This document shows, one piece after another, positions 1 through 5,158 of a DNA stretch of 9,184 nucleotides. Source of the stretch: Pseudomonadota bacterium (lineage in GTDB: Bacteria > Pseudomonadota > Gammaproteobacteria > PS1 > Pseudothioglobaceae); assembly GCA_022600395.1 (NCBI GenBank), contig JAHZKM010000006.1, positions 1-9,184 of the forward strand, written 5' to 3'. Positions within the stretch are counted from its first letter, which is position 1. Every line of letters begins with the position of its first letter. A program made the translations under genes and the position numbers. A model generated the notes under the pieces. It did not search any database. It had not been told where the DNA came from and was given only the letters and a program-made list of their open reading frames with translations.

Positions 1-1
1 G

Positions 2-532
2 AAAAATCAAGCCATGCCTTGGCAAAGTTATTTAAATGAAAAAAGACAAACAGTGGTTTTTGAACTGACAATGGAAGATAGCCAACTAATTGATGCAGCT
101 CGACAGTTTGGTACCGAGGTTGAAGCGTCATTATTCGAGCACGAGCAAGCAAAGCCCGAGTTGGAAGTGTATTTTCCAAGTATTAAAGTGGGCGGAATTA
201 GCGCCAATATTGTTTTAAATTTGGCATTAGATGACCAGATTCTTGAGGGTTTAAGAGGTAATATAGATCAATCTATATTAATGCCTTCAGGTGTTAGAAA
301 AACTACTTTTACAACAACAGGTGAAGCGCTGATGTCGCATTATCTGATTAAATCTCTGAGCTTTGTGCCTAAGACTGATTTAAGCAAGGATGTCATGCGT
401 AATTTATTTGGAGAGCCAGAGCTTATAGAATCTGCTTCTCCAAGTGTATCTTATTGGCACTATCCACAAAAAGGGTTGCGAATTATTGTGGACGATGAAC
501 ATAAAGAAATTCTTGAATTTTTTAATCAGTAG
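2..532 (+). CDS. Hypothetical protein, 5' end probably outside the window
   Basis: I do not recognise this protein family. The frame is open back to the first base, and the first ATG (position 14) has no purine-rich ribosome site before it, so the gene most likely begins upstream and only its C-terminal part is seen. From that ATG it encodes 172 residues. The visible part is soluble, acidic, and has no membrane segment or signal peptide. Alternating hydrophobic patterns near the middle suggest beta strands. A motif near the C-terminus, FGEPELIES followed by YWHYPQKGLRIIVDDE, looks like a small beta-rich fold, but I cannot assign a domain. It ends 8 bases before the YffB-like gene on the same strand, so the two are probably co-transcribed. 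The coding call is secure from length and close packing; function is unknown. Confidence 0.75.
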   Translation, partial: KNQAMPWQSYLNEKRQTVVFELTMEDSQLIDAARQFGTEVEASLFEHEQAKPELEVYFPSIKVGGISANIVLNLALDDQILEGLRGNIDQSILMPSGVRKTTFTTTGEALMSHYLIKSLSFVPKTDLSKDVMRNLFGEPELIESASPSVSYWHYPQKGLRIIVDDEHKEILEFFNQ

Positions 533-540
533 GTAGGCAA

Positions 541-870
541 ATGATAACAATGTATGGGATTAAAAACTGTGACACTATTAAAAAAGCCAGGCGATTTTTA
601 GAAAGCAACCAGGTTGAGTTTGAATTTATAGATTTTCGTGAGCATCAAATTGAGCAACGGCTACTAGAAAGTTTTGTTGATCAAGTTGGTTGGGATAAGC
701 TGATTAATAAACGCTCTACAACCTATAGAAATTTGAGCGATGCTCAAAAAGCTGATATTACTTTAGCGTTGACGTTAAAAAACCCAACTCTTATTAAGCG
801 ACCTGTTCTAGTAATAGATGGTGATATAAGGGTTGGTTTTAGTGAAAAAATCTATGCAGATTTAATCTAG
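541..870 (+). CDS. yffB: YffB-type protein of the ArsC/Spx family
   Basis: A 109-residue thioredoxin-fold protein of the arsenate reductase (ArsC)/Spx family. The N-terminus MITMYGIKNCDTIKKAR is nearly that of E. coli YffB (about 118 aa). The single active-site cysteine is C10; there is no second Cys at the CXXC position, so it is not Spx-like in redox chemistry. The conserved RP dipeptide typical of the family is at R87-P88. YffB proteins are annotated as probable glutathione-dependent thiol reductases, but their substrate is unsettled, and arsenate reduction should not be assumed. A GGTAGG stretch just before the ATG serves as ribosome site. It follows the upstream gene by 8 bases. Its TAG stop shares the four bases CTAG with the stop of the convergent thioredoxin gene. 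In E. coli yffB lies next to dapE; that neighbour is absent here. Confidence 0.9.
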   Translation: MITMYGIKNCDTIKKARRFLESNQVEFEFIDFREHQIEQRLLESFVDQVGWDKLINKRSTTYRNLSDAQKADITLALTLKNPTLIKRPVLVIDGDIRVGFSEKIYADLI

Positions 871-1235
871 CCTTTAGATTGTTGATCTTCTATTTCTTTG
901 CGTACAACGTCCATATCTAGCTCTTTTGCTTTGTTAAGCACAGTTTCAAGATCTGCTTCAGCCATAGCACCTGGTTGAGAAAAAATAGCGATTTGATCTC
1001 TAAAAATCATCAAAGTTGGTATAGAACGAATTTGAAATTTACCCGCTAAATCTTGTTCATCTTCTGTGTTAATTTTAGCAAAAGTAACACCTTCGATTTT
1101 CTCACTCATGGCTTCATAAGTTGGTGCAAATGATTTACAAGGTCCACACCATGGCGCCCAAAAATCTAGGATAACGAGTTCGTTATTCTGAATAGTTGTG
1201 TCAAAGTTGTCTTTGTTTAGCTCTAATACTGCCAT
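867..1235 (-). CDS. trxA: Thioredoxin
   Basis: A 122-residue cytoplasmic thioredoxin that reduces protein disulfides using electrons from thioredoxin reductase. The canonical active site WCGPC is at residues 29-33 (C30, C33). The buried acid corresponding to E. coli Asp26 is D24 in ILDFWAPWCGPCK, and the cis-proline is P73 in IRSIPT. There is no signal peptide. It is about 14 residues longer than E. coli TrxA (about 108 aa), with a charged C-terminal tail (MDVVRKEIEDQQSKG). AAGGAT just upstream of the ATG is the ribosome site and supports this start. It is transcribed alone, away from ruvC, from a good promoter in the shared gap. It converges on the YffB-like gene with a 4-base stop overlap. 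Several thioredoxins may exist in the genome, so the trxA symbol is less certain than the family. Confidence 0.93.
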   Translation of the reverse strand: MAVLELNKDNFDTTIQNNELVILDFWAPWCGPCKSFAPTYEAMSEKIEGVTFAKINTEDEQDLAGKFQIRSIPTLMIFRDQIAIFSQPGAMAEADLETVLNKAKELDMDVVRKEIEDQQSKG

Positions 1236-1268
1236 AATTTATCCTTGTTTAATCTTATAAAAGACTAA

Positions 1269-1298
1269 AGTATATCATAAATACCTTATATCTTTCAA
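1269..1298 (-). promoter_or_regulatory. Sigma-70-type promoter for the thioredoxin gene
   Basis: Read on the minus strand: -35 TTGAAA (1298-1293), an 18-base spacer, then -10 TATACT (1274-1269). Both boxes match the consensus in 5 of 6 bases. Transcription would start near 1262, giving a leader of about 27 bases that contains the AAGGAT ribosome site. It is the best promoter candidate for trx. Confidence 0.65.
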
Positions 1299-1299
1299 C

Positions 1300-1328
1300 T
1301 TGTAAGGAAAGTTTTGGTCGCTTAATAT
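1300..1328 (+). promoter_or_regulatory. Possible ruvC promoter, back to back with the trx promoter
   Basis: TTGTAA (1300-1305), a 17-base spacer and TAATAT (1323-1328), each matching sigma-70 consensus at 4 of 6 bases. It begins 2 bases beyond the -35 box of the divergent trx promoter. A second candidate -10, TATAGT at 1356-1361, has no convincing -35. Which one drives ruvC cannot be decided from sequence. Confidence 0.35.
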
Positions 1329-1397
1329 GGGTTTTTCTTCAGTAATAAATGCTTTTATAGTAAACTTATTTTTTAGTTATTTAGCATGAAATAGTTT

Positions 1398-1868
1398 ATG
1401 AAAATTTTAGGAGTTGATCCTGGTTCAAGGGTTACTGGATTTGGCTTAATTGAAGCTCAAAAACTTAAATTTAGCTATCTTGCTAGTGGCTGCATCCGGA
1501 CTAAAGGCGAATTGACAAATCGCATTACTACGATTTTTTTAGAAATTGACCAAGTAGTTAAAAAATATCAGCCCGATATCGTGGTGATTGAACGTGCTTT
1601 TATGCGTCCTGATAGACCTAACCCTGATGCAGCTATTAAACTGGGTCATGCACGGGGTGCTATTATTTCAGCCGCAGGCATGAATGGAATTATGATGGTT
1701 GAATATAGCCCTAATCAAATTAAAAAAGCAGTGGTGGGAAGAGGGCATGCGAGTAAAGATCAGGTGTCTTACATGGTGTGTGATTCATTAAAACTTAACA
1801 AGGCGCCACAAGAAGATGCGGCAGATGCACTAGCAGGGGCGATATGCCATGCTTATCATTGTCTTTAG
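1398..1868 (+). CDS. ruvC: Crossover junction endodeoxyribonuclease RuvC
   Basis: RuvC cuts Holliday junctions symmetrically during recombinational repair, normally working with the RuvAB branch-migration complex. The N-terminus MKILGVDPGSRVTGFG is diagnostic. The four acidic metal ligands of the RNase H-like fold are present: D7, E65 (in VVIERAF), D140 and D143 (in QEDAADALA). The aromatic residue after the catalytic Glu, important for junction resolution in E. coli, is kept as F68. The protein has 156 residues, against 173 in E. coli; the loss is at the C-terminus, after the last catalytic Asp. The segment after F68 (MRPDRPNPDAA) is about 3 residues longer than in E. coli. No strong ribosome site precedes the ATG, but the start matches the family. 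ruvA and ruvB are not adjacent, so it is a stand-alone gene here. It overlaps the stop of the convergent metal transporter by 4 bases. Confidence 0.94.
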   Translation: MKILGVDPGSRVTGFGLIEAQKLKFSYLASGCIRTKGELTNRITTIFLEIDQVVKKYQPDIVVIERAFMRPDRPNPDAAIKLGHARGAIISAAGMNGIMMVEYSPNQIKKAVVGRGHASKDQVSYMVCDSLKLNKAPQEDAADALAGAICHAYHCL

Positions 1869-3004
1869 TACTTACTAAAATACACTTTGATTTTTCCAAA
1901 CCCTTCCAAAGCATCTACTGTTTCGTGGAGTTTGTTTAGAATTTCATCGCTACTTTTATTTGACTCTAAACAGCTAAGCGGAAGATAAAAATCAACATGA
2001 ATTCTACTGTCTAAATAATGAAGTTGAATGCGCTCAATCTCTCCGTCACACTTGTTGTTAAACAAGGCTTTTGTAAGTATTCCTAAGGCTTCAGCCCGTT
2101 CTGGAAGGCTTTCGTAAGGGGCGACAGTTTCATCATCTTCAGGATCGATATGCACAGTGACATCGTTCAGATCTTCGAGGCATTCTTTAGCAACACGTTC
2201 CACGCTTACACTAATAATATGGCCTTCACTTACACTTAAAAAAGGATCAACTTGCACATGTACATCTGCTGAAATTAAGCGTCCAATTTTACGAGTACGT
2301 AATGAATGCACACTGTTGACACCACTAATTCTGCCAATTGAGTCTCTGAGATTTTCTACTTGGTCAGAATCAATAGATGAGTCAACTAATTCTTTAGTGG
2401 CGCCTAATCCCAGCTCCCAAGCAATATAAATAACCATAAATCCAACGACAATTGCTGCTGCACCATCTAGATACAAGTAGCCATTTAAGCTACCCAAAAT
2501 ACCGATAAAAACAACGACTGAAGACAGTGCATCAGAGCGATGATGCCAGGCATTGGCCTTTAGCATATCTGATTTATAGGCTTTAGCTACTTTGATCGTA
2601 TACCAATACAATGCCTCTTTAGAGAAAATTGATAGAGCGGCAACACTAAGAAGTAACGCATTATAGGATAGTTCACTAGGATTAAATAAACGTTCAAACG
2701 CATCATAGATAATTCCTATTCCAATTATGACTAAGATGATAGCGAGTCCAAGTGTAGCAACGGTTTCAAAGCGTTCATGACCATAAGGATGCTCATCATC
2801 TGCTTCTTCAGCTGAATGTTTTGCAGCGTAAAGAACAACACCGTCTGATAATAAGTCAGAAAACGAGTGGATGCCATCGGCGATTAAAGCGCCAGAATTG
2901 CCTAGCACGCCAACAATAACTTTAAAGATTGCCAGTAAAAAGTCAATAATGGCGCCAATAATGGTTACTTTTTGGCTAGCTCTACTTCGCTCTAGGGTAT
3001 TCAT
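1865..3004 (-). CDS. Cation diffusion facilitator (FieF/YiiP-like metal efflux), long C-terminus
   Basis: A 379-residue inner-membrane proton/metal antiporter that exports divalent metals such as Zn, Fe or Mn. About six membrane helices occupy residues 13-200. Transport-site ligands are H46 and D50 (ADGIHSFSD) on TM2 and H154 and D158 (HHRSD) on TM5; an HD-HD set resembles zinc-type members. Second-site residues D69, H72 and H76 (HPYGHERFE) match YiiP D68, H71 and H75. The cytoplasmic domain keeps the YiiP dinuclear zinc ligands as H233, H249, H262, H285 and D287. YiiP ends near residue 300, whereas this protein continues for about 88 more residues that look like a second, degenerate copy of the cytoplasmic domain. 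I see no clear ribosome site before the ATG. The gene is divergent from the Fur-linked iron cluster, but no Fur box lies close to its own start. Zn, Fe and Mn cannot be told apart with certainty. Confidence 0.92.
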   Translation of the reverse strand: MNTLERSRASQKVTIIGAIIDFLLAIFKVIVGVLGNSGALIADGIHSFSDLLSDGVVLYAAKHSAEEADDEHPYGHERFETVATLGLAIILVIIGIGIIYDAFERLFNPSELSYNALLLSVAALSIFSKEALYWYTIKVAKAYKSDMLKANAWHHRSDALSSVVVFIGILGSLNGYLYLDGAAAIVVGFMVIYIAWELGLGATKELVDSSIDSDQVENLRDSIGRISGVNSVHSLRTRKIGRLISADVHVQVDPFLSVSEGHIISVSVERVAKECLEDLNDVTVHIDPEDDETVAPYESLPERAEALGILTKALFNNKCDGEIERIQLHYLDSRIHVDFYLPLSCLESNKSSDEILNKLHETVDALEGFGKIKVYFSKY

Positions 3005-3086
3005 TGGATGTTAATAATTAGATTTTGTCTAGTGCTTATTTTATGACATCCATCTTAACTATGTACTGAAAAAAATTTTTTAAATT

Positions 3087-3115
3087 TTGAACACAATTTT
3101 TTGTTTTTATATTAT
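3087..3115 (+). promoter_or_regulatory. Candidate upstream plus-strand promoter
   Basis: TTGAAC (3087-3092), a 17-base spacer and TATTAT (3110-3115) give a fair sigma-70 match (4/6 and 5/6). The predicted start near 3122 coincides with the beginning of the inverted repeat at 3121-3155. The region is so AT-rich that a chance match is quite possible. Confidence 0.3.
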
Positions 3116-3120
3116 AAATC

Positions 3121-3155
3121 GACTAAATAGTGATTAATAAATTCTATTTTTAGTC
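3121..3155. repeat. Imperfect inverted repeat, possible leader hairpin or operator
   Basis: GACTAAATAG (3121-3130) is the reverse complement of CTATTTAGTC, which occurs at 3144-3155 with two extra T. This gives ten potential base pairs with a TT bulge and a 13-base loop. There is no G+C-rich stem, and A, not T, follows it on the plus strand, so it is not a standard terminator for that strand. It could be an RNA hairpin or a DNA operator. Confidence 0.45.
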
Positions 3156-3247
3156 AAAAAACAGGAGTTTTATTTGGCTTTATGTTTAGCATTTTATTTA
3201 TCAATAATATGGTGCAACTACAGATAATAACTCATTACTGTGTTTTG

Positions 3248-3277
3248 TTGATTTGGTTATCGCACTTCTTGTATAAT
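3248..3277 (+). promoter_or_regulatory. Promoter of the fbpC-led iron-uptake cluster
   Basis: TTGATT (3248-3253), an 18-base spacer and a perfect TATAAT (3272-3277). The predicted start near 3284 lies inside the Fur box, the usual arrangement for iron-dependent repression. The leader to the fbpC ATG would be only about 27 bases. Confidence 0.65.
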
Positions 3278-3279
3278 AT

Positions 3280-3294
3280 TGAGAATCATTCTTA
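3280..3294. promoter_or_regulatory. Fur box at the fbpC promoter
   Basis: TGAGAATCATTCTTA matches the 7-1-7 Fur core TGATAATNATTATCA at 11-12 of 14 defined positions. It starts 3 bases after the -10 box and covers the likely transcription start, so bound Fur-Fe(II) would block initiation. The ferric-iron transport genes downstream support the call. Confidence 0.72.
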
Positions 3295-3310
3295 TTAGTA
3301 TTTACACTTT

Positions 3311-3961
3311 ATGCTGGCTATTAATAACTTATCAGTTGTATATCAAAACAAAACTGTTTTGGAAGGGTTTAATCTAAGTCTTGAAAAAGGTGAAATTTTT
3401 GCTTTATTAGGGGATAGTGGAAGTGGAAAAAGCTCTGTATTGAGATTTATTGCTGGCTTGGATGAAGCTAAAAAAGGTCAGGTCATCTTAGATGGTAATC
3501 AATTATCTACTGCTGGTCAACACGATGTCAATCCAGAGTCTAGAGGAGTTGGCATGGTATTTCAAGACTATAGTCTATTCCCGCATATGAGTGTTGAAAA
3601 AAATATTGCCTTTGGTATTCAGCATTTACCAAAATTAGAACAACAACAATCCATAACAGAACTGCTGAAAATGATTGATTTGGTTGGCATTGAAAAAAAA
3701 TATCCACATCAATTGTCAGGTGGAGAACAGCAGAGAGTCGCCTTAGCAAGGGCTTTAGCGCCTTCGCCAAAATTGTTGTTATTAGACGAGCCTTTTTCTA
3801 GCTTAGATAAAAATCATCGAGATCAGCTGGTGGCTCAAGTTCGCCACATTCTTAAACAAACTAACACCACCTCTATTTTAGTGACGCATAATATCGATGA
3901 AGCCAATACTCTTTCAGATAAAGTGGGCAAAATCGATAATAAGCGCTTGACTATTAAATGA
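3311..3961 (+). CDS. fbpC: Ferric-iron ABC transporter ATP-binding protein, short form
   Basis: The cytoplasmic ATPase that powers iron import through the FbpB permease. All ABC ATPase motifs are present: Walker A GDSGSGKSS (34-42), Q-loop Q85 in MVFQDYSLFPH, signature LSGGEQQR (135-142), Walker B LLLLDEP with D159 and E160, and the H-loop H193. At 216 residues it contains only the nucleotide-binding domain; typical FbpC/PotA-type proteins reach about 340-350 residues through a C-terminal regulatory (TOBE-like) domain that is absent here. It ends cleanly at a TGA with no sign of a frameshift, as the fbpA gene and its promoter follow at once. An in-frame TAG at 3296-3298 limits the start to this ATG or later, and no clear ribosome site precedes it. 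Order ATPase-binding protein-permease differs from the common A-B-C order. Assignment to iron rests on the neighbours and Fur boxes. Confidence 0.9.
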   Translation: MLAINNLSVVYQNKTVLEGFNLSLEKGEIFALLGDSGSGKSSVLRFIAGLDEAKKGQVILDGNQLSTAGQHDVNPESRGVGMVFQDYSLFPHMSVEKNIAFGIQHLPKLEQQQSITELLKMIDLVGIEKKYPHQLSGGEQQRVALARALAPSPKLLLLDEPFSSLDKNHRDQLVAQVRHILKQTNTTSILVTHNIDEANTLSDKVGKIDNKRLTIK

Positions 3962-3974
3962 TAATAAGTATCAT
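3947..3974 (+). promoter_or_regulatory. Internal promoter for fbpA, ending in the fbpC-fbpA gap
   Basis: TTGACT (3947-3952) lies inside the last codons of fbpC, followed by a 16-base spacer and TATCAT (3969-3974), each 5 of 6 to consensus. The first Fur box covers the -10 and the second covers the region just past the likely start, so this promoter would be iron-repressed. It would allow fbpA to be expressed above fbpC. Confidence 0.5.
3959..3973. promoter_or_regulatory. Fur box 1 of the fbpA promoter, including the fbpC stop codon
   Basis: TGATAATAAGTATCA matches the Fur core TGATAATNATTATCA at 13 of 14 defined positions. Its first three bases are the TGA stop of fbpC. It overlaps the -10 element of the candidate fbpA promoter. 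Confidence 0.7.
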
Positions 3975-3981
3975 TAATAAT

Positions 3982-3996
3982 TAATAATCATTATCA
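3982..3996. promoter_or_regulatory. Fur box 2 of the fbpA promoter
   Basis: TAATAATCATTATCA matches the Fur core at 13 of 14 defined positions. Its centre lies 23 bases from the centre of Fur box 1, roughly two helical turns, which would place two Fur dimers on about the same face. It lies 30 bases before the fbpA ATG. Confidence 0.75.
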
Positions 3997-4026
3997 TTCA
4001 TAAAAAAATATAAGGAGAAAGGCAGA

Positions 4027-5073
4027 ATGAATAGTAAGACATGGATTTCATTAGCAGTTATGCTATCGGTGGCATCAGTATCAAGCATATCAGTTGCGCA
4101 AACGACATATAATGACTCAAAACAGCAAGTGGCAAATAATGAGCCAGTTATTGTATATAGCTCTAGAAAGGAGCATCTAATTAAGCCACTATTTCAAGCA
4201 TTTACTCAAGATACAGGGGTTAAAGTTGATTACATAACAGGTAATGGCGGTGCATTGATTGAACGTTTAAAATTAGAAGGCAAAAATACACCAGCAGATA
4301 TGTTTATGACTGTTGATGCAGGTAATCTTTGGTATGCAGGCTCTCAAGGGTTGTTTCAAGAAGTACAATCAGACACTTTAAAAAATAACATTCCTGCCCA
4401 TTTAAGAGATCCACAAGGTCTATGGACAGGCTTGTCAGTGCGCGCGCGAACTATTGTTTATTCAACACAGCGTGTTAATCCTTCAGAGTTATCAAGCTAT
4501 GAAGATCTTAGTCATGATAAATGGAATGGGCGTTTATGCTTGAGAACAAGCAAGAAGATTTATACCAAATCGTTAGTCGCATCTGTTATTTATCATCACG
4601 GTGAAAAAAAAGCAGGCGATATTGTTAGCGGTTGGGTTGATAATTTGAGTGCGACACCGAATGCTAAAGATTCGCAAGTAATGGAGGCTATTTTGGCGGG
4701 TCAATGCGATATTGGTATAGTGAACACTTATTATTACGGCCAATTAATTGAGAAAAATCCACAAGCCCCTTTAAAACTTTTTTGGGCTAATCAAGACACC
4801 ACGGGCGTGCATGTTAATGTTTCTGGTGCGGGCGTGACAAAGCATGCGTCTAATATTGCTGGTTCTGTACAGTTGTTAGAATGGTTGTCATCTGCAAAGG
4901 CGCAGGCGATTTATGGTTCTTTAAATAAAGAATACCCAGCTAATCAAAATGTAGCAGCAGATGATGTGGTGTCAAGTTGGGGTACATTCAAACAAGATGA
5001 GATGAATTTATCACAGGCAGGCGTTTTACAAGCTGATGCGGTAAAACTAATGCAAATAAAGGGTTATCGATAA
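4027..5073 (+). CDS. fbpA: Periplasmic ferric-iron-binding protein (FbpA/FutA-like)
   Basis: The extracytoplasmic solute-binding protein that captures Fe(III) in the periplasm and delivers it to FbpB. It has 348 residues, normal for the family. The N-terminus is a Sec signal peptide: MNSKTW, a hydrophobic core at residues 7-22, and likely cleavage after SVA (A24). The mature protein opens with the iron-binder sequence IVYSSRKEHLIKPLF. A tyrosine cluster in NTYYYGQ (Y235-Y237) fits the paired tyrosines that ligate iron in FbpA and FutA proteins. Two cysteines, C171 and C227, could form a disulfide. A perfect AAGGAG (4012-4017) lies 9 bases before the ATG, the strongest ribosome site in the cluster, as expected for the most abundant component. 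It follows fbpC by 65 bases that hold two Fur boxes. A related substrate such as a chelate cannot be excluded, but the Fur control favours iron. Confidence 0.94.
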   Translation: MNSKTWISLAVMLSVASVSSISVAQTTYNDSKQQVANNEPVIVYSSRKEHLIKPLFQAFTQDTGVKVDYITGNGGALIERLKLEGKNTPADMFMTVDAGNLWYAGSQGLFQEVQSDTLKNNIPAHLRDPQGLWTGLSVRARTIVYSTQRVNPSELSSYEDLSHDKWNGRLCLRTSKKIYTKSLVASVIYHHGEKKAGDIVSGWVDNLSATPNAKDSQVMEAILAGQCDIGIVNTYYYGQLIEKNPQAPLKLFWANQDTTGVHVNVSGAGVTKHASNIAGSVQLLEWLSSAKAQAIYGSLNKEYPANQNVAADDVVSSWGTFKQDEMNLSQAGVLQADAVKLMQIKGYR

Positions 5074-5082
5074 GTCCTAGCC

Positions 5083-5129
5083 AAACCCATCGTTACAACC
5101 CAAGTGCAACACTTGGGATTTGTGGGTTT
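5083..5129 (+). terminator. Nested hairpin between fbpA and fbpB, possible attenuator
   Basis: An inner perfect 8-base stem CCCAAGTG / CACTTGGG (5099-5106 and 5110-5117) has a CAA loop. An outer 7-base stem AAACCCA / TGGGTTT (5083-5089 and 5123-5129) encloses it, followed by T and then AAG. The T run is short, so it may be a partial terminator or an RNA-stabilising structure at the 3' end of fbpA mRNA rather than a full stop. The repeated ACCCA also permits another pairing with TGGGTT. Confidence 0.6.
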
Positions 5130-5158
5130 TAAGACAAGGTAAAAAACACAAGAGAATA

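Larger units (their letters stand above)
3005..3310. other. Divergent intergenic region between the metal transporter and fbpC
   Basis: These 306 very AT-rich bases hold no recognised gene. From left to right they contain the upstream region of the minus-strand transporter, where I see no convincing promoter; a plausible plus-strand promoter (3087-3115); an imperfect inverted repeat (3121-3155); an AGGAG ribosome-site-like sequence (3163-3167) before short hydrophobic reading frames; and the fbpC promoter with its Fur box (3248-3294). Confidence 0.85.

Noticed and set aside
14..16. ATG at 14 as the true start of the first gene
   Set aside because: No ribosome site precedes it and the frame is open to the window edge, so an upstream start is more likely.
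2157..2429. Plus-strand 90-codon frame opposite the metal transporter
   Set aside because: It lies wholly inside a well-supported gene on the other strand, and its composition (many Ser, Thr, Arg) is that of a shadow frame.
3540..3770. Minus-strand 76-codon frame opposite fbpC
   Set aside because: It covers the reverse of the ABC signature region and is a shadow.
5120..5158. TTG start giving a 13-residue longer FbpB
   Set aside because: The TTG lies in the fbpA-fbpB hairpin and the extra residues (MWVLRQGKKHKRI) are not needed; ATG 5159 has a better site.
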